Source: Acipenser ruthenus
Taxonomy: Eukaryota; Chordata; Actinopteri; Acipenseriformes; Acipenseridae
DNA length: 64,000 nucleotides
Reading direction: 5' to 3'
Assembly (NCBI RefSeq): GCF_902713425.1
Contig: NC_081201.1
Coordinates: forward strand, 15,348,862 to 15,412,861
A program made the translations under genes and the position numbers. The notes below the pieces were generated by a model, which saw only the letters and a program-made list of their open reading frames with translations, was not told the DNA's origin and searched no databases. Positions 23,038 through 35,649 of this stretch are shown here, piece by piece. Position 1 is the stretch's first letter; each line of letters starts with the position of its first letter.

Positions 23038-24323
23038 TCAGAAATGATGGTAGCATATTGTGTCTCTGACTGCTCTTTCATCTCGTGCGTCAGGATCATT
23101 ATCAGGATCGTTCACTGGTTGAGTAGGACATTGTTCTCCTCTAATTGTGGCAATGTTGTGGAGAATCACACATGCCACAGTAATGTCACATGCCCTTTCT
23201 GGGGTGACCCTGAGCCTACGAAGGCACTGGAACCGGGCCTTGAGCATCCCAATGGTCATCTCTACCCTGGCTCGTGTCCTGCAGTGAGCCAAGTTATAAC
23301 GTTGCTGCGGGCCGGGCTCAGGATCAGAGTAAGGGGTCAGCAAATAGGGCTGGCAGGGGTACCCTCTGTCACCGAGCAGGTAACCATCGAACTCTCCTAT
23401 GATAATACGAGGATACAGTTTAAATTTTCAGTTGCAATAGGAGGAAACAAAATATTGATTATGATAGGATATAGCTATATATATATAAACTCACCACAGG
23501 CAAATCTAGCACTCAGTGTACACTCACGAAACATTCGCGAGTCATGCACAGACCCAGGCCACTTTGCTTCCACGTTGCTGATGATGTGGGCTGCATCACA
23601 TATGATCTTCACAGTGCAGAACAGTAATTAGCTGCAGTAGCTGTATTGTGAAGTATCTTTCATTTGGAATGCTAAAGGCTACTATTTACGCCTACCTGCA
23701 CATTAATGCTGTGGAAAGACTTCCTATTCACATAATCTCCTTCATTTACTGAAGGAGCTATGATAGGAATATGAGTGCCATCTATGCAGCCAATCACACC
23801 TGGAAACCCTAAAATATATCAAATTAACTGATTAGTGCTTCAAGTCTCAAAGCTTCATACTAAATAAATTAATTATTGCTTAGACTGATACCTGCAATTC
23901 TGTGGAATTCTTCTTTGATGAGTCTTGTAGGTCTGTGACTTGGGAACACCACAAAAGTGTACAGTAAAACGTTTCAGTGCTAGAGTCACATTTCTGACAG
24001 CCCGACAGACGGTTGCCTTGGAAATATGCTCAGCGTCACCGATGTTATATAGAAAACTCCCGTTGGCAAAAAAACGAAGTGCAACACAAAGAATTTGTTC
24101 CGAACTGAGAGAATATCCACGATGTGTCATATGAACGATATGAGGGCTGAGAATATTGTTCAGATGAATGATCGATTGAGCAGAAAAATGGTAACGTAAA
24201 CAGATGATCATCAGGGAATGATAAAACATCCAAGCGGGGTCTGATCACCCTCTCCCGACGGAGATTTCTGCGGAGTATTTGTGCTTCAATATCAACTGGC
24301 TCTTCAAGAAAAGGACACGCCAT
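23038..24323 (-). pseudogene. HARBI1-type DDE transposase (copy 4)
   Basis: As copy 1, with the shared frameshift. The 5' end of the gene is of the copy 3/5 type and the 3' end of the copy 1/2 type. Confidence 0.84.
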
Positions 24324-24594
24324 GTCTGACTCCTCCTTCAGTCTGCAGGCTTCAGCTAAAGAGGAGAAACTCAGGGTTAGTTGAAGAAAACCTGCTAGCG
24401 AGCAGGTTAGCTTCACGGAGTATGTTGCCATAGTAACTGACTCAGAGTTAAGCTGAACTGGCTTCGTGAAACCGAAAACCCAGAGTTTCCTTCAACTCTG
24501 AGTCAACTAACTCTGAGTTTTCACTAAACCCGCTTTCTGAAACAGGGCCCAGATTGAACATTTTGCAACCATTTAGTAAAGAAAGAGCATCCAT

Positions 24595-24612
24595 TGGAGA
24601 ATGCGGGTATCG
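24595..24612 (-). pseudogene. tRNA-Ala 3' fragment
   Basis: Only the last bases of a tRNA-Ala (TGGAGAATGCGGGTATCG on the plus strand) remain between Harbinger copies 4 and 5. They are joined directly to the GGAAGACCAG end of another unit. Confidence 0.7.
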
Positions 24613-25067
24613 TGGAAGACCAGGGCCCTGTTTCAGAAAGCAGGTTTAACAAACTCTGAGTTTAAACCTGAACTCTGGGTTGACTAACTGAGTTGTCAAA
24701 CTCAGAGTTTTCGGTTTCAGAACAGGTGATAACAATGAGTTCAATCAACTCTGAGTTAAGTTAACCCTGAGTAAAGCGCGTGCATGAGGAGATAAAAAGC
24801 CCTCATCAAAGGAACGCAGATAACCTGATTCGTCATGGCAACAGGAGAATAAAGGGCTCGAACCTTCTACTTCTCCCCAGAGAAGATAGAAATATTAATG
24901 AATGCGTATGCAGAATAAGAGTATATATTTAAGAAAAAAAGCAATACCATAGCAGCAGCAAAATAACGTGAGCTGGCGTGGCAGGAAATTGCTGACCGAG
25001 TCAATGTGTGAGTATTAATTGAAAAAAAAGTAAAGTTTTATCTCGAGTGTTCCACTTATTCAACATT

Positions 25068-25157
<90 letters not shown>

Positions 25158-26031
25158 CGCGTGTTTAATATTTATGCAGGTGCAACCCAACCGGCACAAA
25201 ACGTACTTGGCAGCAACTGAAGATGAAATATAAAAATATACTTCAAACAGGTAAGGTATAACTTCATTACAAGCAATTGTTATGTTGTTTAGCCTACCCT
25301 ACCTAATTAAACCGCATTCAGTGGCTACATTCAACATGTGATATATTTAAGTAGTTAGTGAAATTTTCTAAGCAAAAAAAAAGTAAATTTTTCAGCCATC
25401 CCAACACTGCCAGTATTTAATATTGTCTATTTGAAAGTAACACCTAAATGCCTTTATACATTCAAGTCTCCAAATTTGTGCTTACTGGACATGTTCAAAT
25501 TTGACCTCCATAGCCAATAGAAAAAAGGCTGAGGGCCGAAAAACAGGTGGGGGTCCACCACCACCACCACTCACAGAGGCTGAAGAGATGGCCCTCAGTC
25601 AAAACAGTGGGCGACCTATTGCTGAAGGCATCTCTGGAGGAAGCTCATCTGACCCAACCACCCCCCAGGACACAAGGGCCTACATAAGAGGTTAGTTATT
25701 CAAATTAATGATATATGTACATTCATCCTTTTGCCAGTGTTAGCTCAGTGACGCCCACCCATCCATTTTAGACACAACTTGGCACACTGATTTTCTTGTA
25801 GTGGTACAATTCTTTGCAATTGACTGCTGTTACTCCTTCAGACATCATAATCTATTTTAAGGTGATTCGAGAGTTATATATTTGAAAAATTGTGATGTGG
25901 CCTGCACACTGTTGTAAAAACAAAATTCAAATTAGGTGGGGCACTTTTCTGGGTAAAGTTATAATTTAACTGTCTAATCTTCTTCATCTTCTACCAGTTA
26001 CTGATGGTGTAATCTGTCTGGTGGAGCCTTC

Positions 26032-26182
26032 AGTAGTAATATTACTATAGCTTATGTCAAAAGTCTAATTTATGACCCTTTTGACCTTTTTTTGACCTTA
26101 TAGGTATGAATTTATGAATATATAATGAGGGGGCGTGGATTTATGAATTTATGAATATATAATGAGGGGGCGGGGATTTTAT
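26032..26182 (+). repeat. Polinton left terminal inverted repeat
   Basis: Pairs with 42958-43071. It holds an extra direct duplication of about 37 bp (TTATGAATATATAATGAGGG block) that the right end lacks. Confidence 0.92.
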
Positions 26183-28327
26183 GGTTGTTACAAGACAGAT
26201 ATGCTTATTGAATATATGCTTATATATGCCTATAAACTTATTGCACGTCTTTTATAAGATATGTACAAAAATCAGTGTTTAATATGTTATTTATGTAATC
26301 AGGGGATAGTGGGTACCCAAGTTTTATAAATGCTTATGTTAACTTATGCTTGGTGCAGACAACATTAATGCTTATGTTAACTTATGCTTAGTGTAGACAA
26401 CATTAAAGTCTTAGTATTGCTTGGTGCAGACAACATTAAAGTCTTTTTTTTTTTTTTTACATAAGCCACTTAATGAAAAAAGGAGAAAGTTTAAAAGAGG
26501 GTATTAAAAGAAAAAAGAAAAAAAAAAAAGAACACAACTACTTAGCCATTTTAAAAGCATTTAAACATTACACACATACACACACACACACACAGAAATC
26601 AGAGTACGAGGTGCAGTGATTTTACATTTTGATATGTTTTGCGTATACATATTTTTTAACTAGGCACCGTTAAAAGCAAAAGATATTTACACATACAGAA
26701 TCCAATAGATGAAACAGGAGAAAGTTTAAAACAGCGTATCACAAAATAAACCAGATATTAAATTAAATATTTATATAAAAAAGAACAAAACAAAACAAAA
26801 CAAAATCTACCAAAGTACAATTTCTGAAAAAGCTCTCTCTCTCTCTCTTACCGTTTAAAAAAAAAAAACTCCCCAGGACAACCGCTTAAGTACAGTCTGA
26901 ATTCTCTCCCTCGCAGACAACTATAGCCAACTGCATTCATCAAACTTTAGCAGAAGAATGACTGCAAACTCGCTCTGTGACTTAAATAGGGGGCGGTTCC
27001 TTTGGCTTCGAACATGTGCGCAACTTCCTATAGGTACACTTACATGCGCGCGCACATGAGCACAGGCACTGAGACACCCCCACACACAGACACCCACACA
27101 GACACATAACCACCCGCTATGAACAGACAGGCGTCTCGATGTATTAAAAACCACCGATACCTATTTGTTAGAGGAAGGCACCCTGCAGAGAAGGCTTTTG
27201 AAATGTGTGAATCTTGATGCCTTAAGGTTTGGGTCTCAGCATGGTAGACACTCCTAGGGCTATTTCAAATGAATATACAGATTTTGTATATATTAAGGAG
27301 CTTGCATACTTTTGTTAAGATTAAAACCTGGAATCAATTCTATAAATAAAAACTGTTTAAGCGTGTTTGGTTGTTGTGTTTGTTTGTTTGCTTGTTTTTT
27401 TTAAAAAAAAAAGATAAAATGAGAGCATTTTTATCCTGACGCAAATAAAATTAAAAATGCTCAAATGAAAGACGTATTAAAAATATATTGCATGAACATT
27501 TTACGCCTGTAATACCGCATAAAGAAAATAGATTTAACTAAGCCTCCGTTTAACTATAAACAAACAAACAGGTATAAGTATATGCTATTGCAAAGTTTGG
27601 TTATTCGCACCGTACCAATAAAACTTATGGAATTGAATATAACTGTATAAAAACAAAATGTTATGATTCTGTAGGAAACAAATGAAGGAAAATTAAACAC
27701 AGATGTAAATGAATAAAACAAACATGTTTTAGGGAATAAGGGCTACGGTTTTGTAGCGTATTTAGCGTGTCTGAAAAACCAAAAATCATTTGTGAGGTGA
27801 GAATCGTGGCACCGCTTAGTCTAGTTCTTTAACATATCCGACTTAGGGTGGCGGGATGGCTGATTATGTTGGAAAGCACGATGTTATCTCCTTTACGTGT
27901 ATCTAAAATGAATCGTGTTATAAAACAGATTGTATAAATTTGTTTACAAAACGAATGAGAATATTTTTTGCTTGTAATACTGAGTAAAGAAAAATAGAAA
28001 TAACTAAACTATATAAACTATAAAAACAAAACATACAAGTATATGTATATGCTTCGCCAATTCTTGTTTATTAACGGCATATCAATAAAAAACGTGATTT
28101 AAGCATAATAAAACATAATTTAAGCATAATATCGAGAATATGGCGGTTGGTTTTGGGTAAGGGATTTAGAGTCCCTGAAAAACGAAAATCATGGGTTAGA
28201 TGAGGGGAGATTTGAGGCGCCGCCTAGTCTGGGTACCGCTCAGGTGTCGTGTTTATCTCCCCCAGGATAGGTTTTCCTGATCCGGCCCCCTGTGGTTACA
28301 AATGCATTTACCGCGGATCTTTGAGAG
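26183..28327. other. Polinton left non-coding region with duplicated blocks
   Basis: No gene recognised. It holds A/T-rich tracts, a CA run near 26571-26594, a CT run near 26833-26848 and a CACA-rich stretch near 27075-27110. An imperfect duplication of about 400 bp has blocks at about 27,480-27,830 and 27,950-28,235, sharing the order TAATAC..AAAGAAAATAG, AAACTATAAA, AAGTATATG, AATAAAA, and GTCTGAAAAAC...CCGC-TAGTCT. This is the expected place for replication and early-promoter signals, but I cannot assign them. Confidence 0.5.
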
Positions 28328-28334
28328 TATAAAG
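28328..28334 (+). promoter_or_regulatory. TATA box of the Polinton early gene
   Basis: TATAAAG follows GGATCTTTGAGAG and lies about 90 bp upstream of the first ATG (28422) of the plus-strand gene block. No other TATA-like site in the region is as well placed. Confidence 0.55.
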
Positions 28335-28421
28335 CCCACTGCACAGTGCTATGCATACACTTCTGGAAAAGGACGATTCCTCTCAAGAACCATATCCCGT
28401 AAAGACCCACTTCAACTATAA

Positions 28422-30257
28422 ATGGACGGAGAATCAACCCGCAACAATGAAGTTCTAAATGGTAGGTCCTATGTTTAATGTTTAAATGCTGTTTTAACTC
28501 TGTGTGAAAAACAATGTTATGAAATTGTATGGATTATAAATGCCGCTTTGTCTGTAAAATGTTAAAGATGTAACGTAAAAAATGTTTGAAACGCGTTTAT
28601 AACTCAACGCGTAAGTCTCGATGTTTTTGTTTGTTTGTTTTTTGTTTGTTTGTTTGTTTGTTTTTTGTTTGTTTGTTTGTTTGTTTTGTTTTTAAATTGG
28701 CGGTAAAATGTTAAAGATGTAACGTAAAAAATGTTTGAAACGCGTTTATAACTCAACGCGTTAGTCGCGATGTTTTGAATTGTTTATTCCTGTTTAGAAA
28801 TGCATGTGGTGGTAATGTAGGCCGCCATTGCTTTTTGGATAATGGGGTTTTTAGATAATGAATGAAGACCTACGCGCGGTTTGGCTGTGATGCGGCCTGG
28901 GTTGTCTTAATAGGTAGCCTGTTTACAGTATACCCTTTTTAAAAATGGGTTTTATTTTAAAAGAGTTAAGATGATGCATGTAACTCAGATATATGAACAC
29001 TACTATAAATACACACTTTAACATGGTGAATTTTAGGCCTGTATTTTATTTTATGTTGTTATTATTATTTATTTATTTATTTATTTAAAATTATATATTT
29101 TCATATTTTATAGATATCCAGGAGCTTATAGAAGAACATTTAATTTCACACCAGGAGGAAGTAATTGAACAGCCTCCTACGATCGTTCCCCTCTCACCTA
29201 CGTTGGTACCGCTGTCCCCCACATGGTTTTTGGAGAATCAAAATGGTGAGTTTTTTTCATTCGCTAAACCAAAATAGCGCGAGGGGTGTTATTAATAACA
29301 AATACAGAAATGTAATTATGATATATATGTATATATATATATATATTGATTGAATGATATTACAAGTTACAGACATTGTTTTTATTTTATTATGATTTCA
29401 TTTTAAAAACATAGCTGATTCATTCTGTTTTTTAGAAGCTGACTACCTTGAAGATTCTGAACAATTGGAACAATACTTCATGACATCTTTCAGCAACCTA
29501 GCGTCAGACTCTGAATTGTCTAAAAGTATGAACCGTATTGTTTTATAGATTAATAAAATATGTTTGATCGTTTTTTTTTTCATAATTAACATTAATTATT
29601 TTTAGGTTAATAAAACATTCATATTCAACCATTTATATTATTTTAGAAGATCCTGAAAAACCCGAAAGGAAAGACGTTGCCAGTACATCGGAGGGCCTAG
29701 TTATACATGTGAAGACCCCCTTAGATCCTCCCAATAAACATCAAAAATCTGAAAAAAGACCTCTCAAAAGTAAGTACCTATTTAAAATGAAGGTGTGTTT
29801 TTTTTTTGTTTTTTTTTAAAGTATGTTAAATATTTCATCAAACATCTGTTAATGTATTCTGTTCTGATTGCATATTTTGTCATATTTTCATTTAGAACGG
29901 CCCACTAGACGTACACTTCTTGTGGAAAGCGAATCTTCCGAGGACGAAACATCCTTCAGCAGAGACCCAGAGTCTAAAAGGCTGCGTAAAATTTCCGGAA
30001 GGTTTCATACTTCGCTACAATCAAGAGCCACCCCTACGCTCTCCAAAGTACCACAAAGGCTAAAACCTACGCTTCCCTCAACTTCAACTACTACTAGGTA
30101 TCACAGCGTTGAGCTATTGAAACATGTACAGCTGACTATAGATCAGATCATTTACAGACACCCAGCTATAAGGGCCCTTGTTTCCGACCCAGAAGTGGCT
30201 CAGAATATACAAACATTAATTACCCTATTGAAAACGTTGGGTTTCTTAAAACAGTAG
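28422..30257 (+). CDS. Polinton early multi-exon acidic protein (unrecognised)
   Basis: Starts MDGESTRNNEVLN at 28422, then appears to continue through short open blocks with GT/AG borders (about 29115-29244, 29436-29525, 29647-29768 and 29896-30257). The blocks are acidic and Ser/Pro-rich (DIQELIEEHLI, EADYLEDSEQLEQYF, ESESSEDETSFSRD) with a hydrophobic helical C-terminus (IRALVSDPEVAQNIQTLITL). No family is recognised. The position, first after the TATA box and upstream of PolB, suggests an early regulatory role. The exon model is inferred from the sequence alone. The first intron contains a 70-bp direct repeat (about 28552-28620 and 28704-28770). Confidence 0.5.
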
Positions 30258-30278
30258 CAGTGTATTTATAGAGCTACA

Positions 30279-33200
30279 ATGGAACCACATCGCAAAAAAA
30301 CTTGTAAAAGGAAACACATTGAAATTACTGTTGATGATTCTGACAATGATGATGCTGTGAATGGTGTTCAAAAAAATAAAAAGGTTTCAATTGATCCGAG
30401 TCAAACTGTGTCAAATTCTGTGGTTAATTCTATAATCGTCCCCCAAAATACCTTAAATTCTGATCCCTCAACAAGTTCCCATACACATAGTATGTCTACA
30501 CCCCACAATGTCAGACCACACACTGTTCACCCCCAAAATTTAGCCTGTTTTGAGAATTTTGACTATCTAGACAAACTATTAAATGATTTAAATTATAACG
30601 CGTATATTTTACCGTCAATCAGGGCGCTGATTGATGAAATTTCTACAGATATTCCCCCAATAAATGACAACTCCACTAATATAGACAACAATAACTCCCA
30701 GGGCCCTGGGTTTATTAATGATGCTAAATTGACTCGGATCAATTTTGACTCTTTGGATAAGCTTTTGCATGAAATGTCTAGAGAAAATCATGGTACTATA
30801 GAGAGTGTAGATGATATGGAAAAACAAATAGGGGGAGGCTTAAACGATGGGACTTACCATGATGATTCTTTTAGCATAAAAGTCCCTGGGGGTGGTGTAT
30901 TACATGATGATCAAGTGGCAGGTCCTTCTGGTTTACAGGCCCCCCATAGGGATAACGACGGTGCTAGAATTGGTGGGGAAGGTGTACAGCGTAGACATCG
31001 ACCTATGTTTAACAATTTCGAATTGAAGCATCCTCTTAACTTTACACATCTATATGATCTGGATTCCTACGCTGAAGTTTTTACTGTGCTGCATGAAACG
31101 TTAGAGAATATGTTGAGTGAGGTTTCTAGAACGTTAAGACCAGCAGACATTGTGCAACTTGAATTACAAGCAGGATCCTTAGATATACCAGTGTATGTAA
31201 AAATGACTGGAGACAATTTAAGTCTAGACGATTTTCTCAGTCAGATTGAAGCTCTCCTTCAAAGTCATAGTGAAATTTTGGCTGATGACTCTTTGATGTT
31301 GATTGTCCAGGTTATTAGGTGTCCGGAAGGAGGGGGTCTTAGGAGAGGTTTGCAGACCTTAATGAAAAGTGAGCTTATTAGAAAAAAAGCCAAGCATCTG
31401 ATTATATGTTACAACAGAGACAATCAATTATGTTTTGCCTACAGCGTTCTGAGCTTGTTATTTCCAGAATTCAGGGGTGCCTATGATACGTGTATGGCTG
31501 AGGCTTTAAAACTTCAACAGAGTGTGGGATTAAGTGAACATCAAATGGTTTCGTTTGCAGACATAGATAAATTTGAACAGGCCTTAGATGTTAAAATTGT
31601 GGTATGGTACAGATGTCCTCAAAAGGATGTGTTCCTGAATCACCAAACAGATACTCGAGCAAAAAACAAAACTGTATTTCTGTTTCTTCATGAGAATCAT
31701 TTCTATGGTATTGTTAACTTGAAAGGTTTTCTGGGTGCTGCCTATCTGTGTAATTACTGTTACACCGCCTACAGTAATCGATCAGGCCATCGGTGTGAGG
31801 GACACTGTAATGTGTGTTTTTCACCAGCCTGTAACAGTGAGTCCTCTGTAAAGGTAAAATGTAACGATTGCAATCGTTATTGTCGATCACAGCTCTGTTA
31901 TGACGAGCATAAGATTCTCCGAGATAAAGCCAACAGTGAAAAACAGGTTTCTATGTGTGACATTTTAAAACTTTGTACAAGGTGCTATTCTCTCTATAAA
32001 TGTGACCCGACAAAGCCACAGACTCATAAATGTCTTAGTCCTTACTGTAAGCAATGTAAAGCAGTGTTGCTACCTCACACTGATCATAAATGCTTCATTC
32101 AAATGCTTAAACCTAAGGAACCCACAGACAAATATGTGTTTTATGATTTTGAATGTCGGCAGGAAGCTGGCGTGCACATTCCTAATTATTTGTATTGCAT
32201 GCACATGGATGGTGAATCATGGTTTTGGGAGGGCGAGGAATGTGTGAAAAAGTTTTTTGAAAGGTATCGCAGACCTTGTTATGCCGGCTATACTTTCTTG
32301 GCACACAATGCAAAGTCTTATCACAGTTATTTACTGATGAATTATTTAGTAACCAACGGTATTAACCCACATATCATAGCTCAGGGTAGCAAGTTGATGT
32401 GTTTTACAGACAAGGCTTTTAAGATGCATTACATTGATTCCTTTAACTTTTTGCCCATGAAGTTAAGTGCCCTGCCTGCAGCTATGGGATTTGAAGCCAA
32501 AAAAGGATATTTTCCTCATTTTTTCAATACTGCTGAAAACCAGAATTACGTAGGCCCCTATCCTGAACCATGTTACTACGGGGTTCAGCAAATGATGTCT
32601 AAAGATCGTGATGCCTTTTACAAATGGTATGATTCGATTAAGAATGGTGTTTTTAATTTCAGAGACGAAATGGCGTTCTACTGCAAAAATGATGTTGAAA
32701 TTTTGAAAGAGGCATGTATCAAATTCCGTACCGAGGTTTATGCAATAGGGCAGATAGAACCCTTCCAATGTACCACCATTGCTTCACTGTGCATGGCTAT
32801 GTATAGAAGTAAATTCATGCCTCAAGACACAATAGCGATCATTCCTCCCGACAATTACCGTGAGCAGCAAAAAAGCTTTTCAAATGCCTCGATACAATGG
32901 TTAATGTATGTAGCAGAAACTGAAAATGTTTTCATTCAACATGCTTTAAACTACGGAGAGCTTAAAATGGACGGTTATGCTGTGATTAATGGTAAGCGTA
33001 CGGCTTTTGAATCTGCAGGGTGTTTTTTTCATGGTTGTCCCTTGTGCTATGATTCGGCCGATGTAAACCCCTTAAGCAAAGTATCGTGTGGTACGATGTG
33101 TCATCACTTTGATGAAAAGATTGAAACATTGCAAAAGGTTTACGGGTTGGAAGTCAGAGTTATTTGGGAACATGAATGGAACACACTGAAAAAAGCCTAA

Positions 33201-34578
33201 AGTTCACGATTTTCTGGTTCGTTCTGATTTTCCAGAACGTATAAATCCTCGTGAGGCTCTGTTTGGGGGTCGTACAAATGCCATTACATTACATCATGTG
33301 GCCCAGGAAAATGAAAGGGTGGAATACTTTGATTTCACTAGCTTGTATCCGTTTGTTAACAAAACAAAAGTGACCATCCTGCCATAATTTACCATAATTT
33401 AAGACTTGAGCCAGTACTTTGGATTGTTCAAATTAACTGTTCTGCCTCCTAGGGGTCTTTATTTCCCTGTACTGCCAGCCCGCATCTGTGGTAAATTAAT
33501 GTTTACCCTCTGCCGCTCATGCGCGGAAACACTAAACCAGACTGGGGTATGTAATCATACCTCTGGAGAAAGAGCCTTGACAGGGACATGGTGCAGTGTA
33601 GAGGTAGTCAAAGCTCTTGAGAAAGGTTACAAAGTGTCTAAAATACATGAAGTTTGGCATTTTCCTCAGAAATCTGACACTCTCTTTACAGGTTACATTA
33701 ATAGTCATCTCAAGGGGAAACAGGAAAGTTCAGGTTACCCTGCTCATTGTACCGATGCGGAGCGTAAAGAGCGTTATATTGCTGAATATTTTCAGAAAGA
33801 GGGGGTTCAATTAGATCCTCAAAACATTAATGTTAATCCAGCTAAAAGACAAATCTCCAAACTATGCCTCAATAGTTTGTGGGGAAAACTAGCCCAGAGA
33901 ACTAACCAGCTCTCTACAAGCTTGGTAAAGGATCCTGACCAGTTTTTCCATTATCTCTTTTCAAAAAGATATCAGGTTTCGCATTTTTGTTTTGTAAGTG
34001 ATACGGTGGCTCAGGTTCAGTGGCGTTACGCTTCTGATACCTATACTCCCACAGGTAATGTAAACGTATTCATAGCGGCATTTACAACCGCTTACGCCCG
34101 GCTAGAGCTCTATAACCTCTTGGATCGTCTGCAGGGTCGCTGTCTGTATCATGATACGGACTCTGTAATCTTTGTCAGCAGGCCCCAGACTTGGCGTCCA
34201 GAACTAGGCGATTATCTTGGTGATTTAACTAGCGAGTTAAAGCCGGGGGAATACATTACAGAGTTTGTGTCAGGGGGCCCTAAAACATATGGATACGTCA
34301 CAAACAATGGAAAAACATGTCTCAAAGTAAAGGGGATTACCCGAAACTATGAGAATTCCAAATTAATTAACCTCGCTTCATTAAAAGACCTTGTACAAAA
34401 CTTTGTGAATCATGATAGAAACACCCCCTCGGAGCATATCATGATTCGTGGCTCCCAGATTCACCGTAATAAAAAAGAATTTCAATTGGAAAACAAACCA
34501 CTCCAGAAAACCTTTCAAATAGTCTACAATAAGCGAGTCTTGCGGTCTGATTTTACATCTCTTCCTTATGGATACTGA
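30279..34578 (+). pseudogene. Protein-primed family B DNA polymerase (fossil)
   Basis: Starts MEPHRKKTCKRKH. A long N-terminal region carries the conserved NDQLCFAYSVL-type block of Maverick polymerases (here YNRDNQLCFAYSVLSLLFPEF near residue 390) and a Cys/His-rich zinc region (about residues 480-600). Exonuclease motifs follow (YDFEC near residue 620, LAHNAKSYHSYLL, FYCKNDVEIL). Polymerase motifs are A (DFTSLYP near 33,335), B (NSLWGK near 33,870) and C (YHDTDS near 34,150). This class copies linear genomes from a terminal protein primer. The gene looks broken, with one or two breaks. It slightly overlaps the start of the ATPase gene. Confidence 0.93.
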
Positions 34579-35251
34579 AGATGGTTTTGATATTAGACTA
34601 TCCGTACCTTTTGCAGCTATAATATCGGGCCCCTCCAATTCAGGCAAAAGTTATTTTGTGAAGCAGCTTTTAGAAAACTCTCAACAGATCTTTTCCCAAA
34701 CCCCTGAGAATATCATTTGGTGTTATAGCTGCTGGCAGGCACTATACAATGAATTGGCACTTAAATTTAAAAATATCTAATTTATTGAAGGCATACCAGA
34801 TTCATTAACCGATGATAATTTAATGCCTCCTAACAAAATCAATTTACTCATTGTAGATGACTTGATGGACGCAGCTATCGAAAATGATGAAATACAGAAA
34901 GCTTTTACAAAATACGTTCATCATAGGAATTTATGCGTGCTGTATTTGGTTCAAAATTTGTTTTTTCAAGGAAAAATGAGTCGTACCATAAACTTGAATG
35001 CCAATTACATTATTCTGTTTAAAAACCCTCGAGATAAACTTCAAATCAACACACTAGCCCGTCAGATGTACCCCGGTAACTCCAAGTTTTTCTTAGAAGC
35101 GTTTGAAGATGCGACAAAAAAACCCTATGGTTATCTTTTAATAGACTTGAAGGCACTAACCCCCGAAGCATACCGTCTAAGAACTGGTTTATTTACTCCT
35201 GATTGGCCAGTTGCTTATATCATGAGAAATACCAAGACAAAACACTTATAA
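34568..35251 (+). pseudogene. FtsK/HerA-type packaging ATPase (fossil)
   Basis: Walker A is GPSNSGKS near residue 20 and Walker B is LLIVDDLM. A sensor-like LYLVQNLFFQGKMSRTIN and a C-terminal PYGYLLIDL are also visible. This is the A32-like genome-packaging ATPase of Polintons and related dsDNA viruses, which would drive DNA into the capsid. It overlaps the end of PolB by 11 bp. The gene looks broken, with about one break. Confidence 0.87.
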
Positions 35252-35306
35252 GCGGCCGGTTATTGCGCTAAAACTTTTATTTATCTAGGCTTTGCAACAG
35301 CGCAGC

Positions 35307-35639
35307 ATGTCGGCTAGAATAAAACGTAACCTCCATCTCTTAAAGAGCATAGTTCATAGCTCTGCTCATCAGAGAAGAGCAATTTTACGAAACGCTTCAG
35401 ACGATTTTATCAAATCTATTGTGGAAATTGCCTTAAATGCCTTAAAGGGTCACATCCCCTTAACTTCGAGTCAGTTAAACACTCTCAAAAAGCAGCGGCG
35501 GGTTATAAAGAGCCTATGCAATAAGAACCATTCAATTAAAAAGAAGAAAAAAACTGTGAATCAGAGTGGTGGTTTTATTGGCGCTTTAATAAGGATTGCA
35601 TTGCCTTTTTTATCAGGACTCTTAACGCCTCAAAGTTAA
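35307..35639 (+). CDS. Small basic Polinton protein with hydrophobic tail
   Basis: A frame of about 110 residues (MSARIKRNLHLL). The N-terminal part (KSIVHSSAHQRRAILRNA, ALKGHIPLT) matches a short protein commonly found beside Maverick ATPases. A Lys-rich stretch (SIKKKKKT) and a Gly/hydrophobic tail (GGFIGALIRIALPFLSGLL) resemble adenoviral core or pX-like peptides. Proposed as a DNA-condensing or membrane-active virion peptide. The frame looks whole. Confidence 0.6.
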   Translation: MSARIKRNLHLLKSIVHSSAHQRRAILRNASDDFIKSIVEIALNALKGHIPLTSSQLNTLKKQRRVIKSLCNKNHSIKKKKKTVNQSGGFIGALIRIALPFLSGLLTPQS

Positions 35640-35649
35640 TTTGTAAAAA

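Larger units (their letters stand above)
20967..24549. mobile_element. Harbinger DNA transposon, copy 4
   Basis: Same ends and CAG duplication (20964-20966, 24550-24552). It is mosaic. Through about 23,100 it matches copies 1 and 2 (no 33-bp or 12-bp segments). From about 24,270 on it matches copies 3 and 5 (TATTTGTGC, AGCGAGCAGGTTAGC). This points to gene conversion or unequal crossover. Intron 1 has a (TA)n tract of over 50 bp at about 21,416-21,471. Confidence 0.9.

Noticed and set aside
28240-28437. A 65-residue minus-strand frame over the Polinton promoter
   Set aside because: It overlaps the TATA box and first exon of the plus-strand gene and shows no motif.
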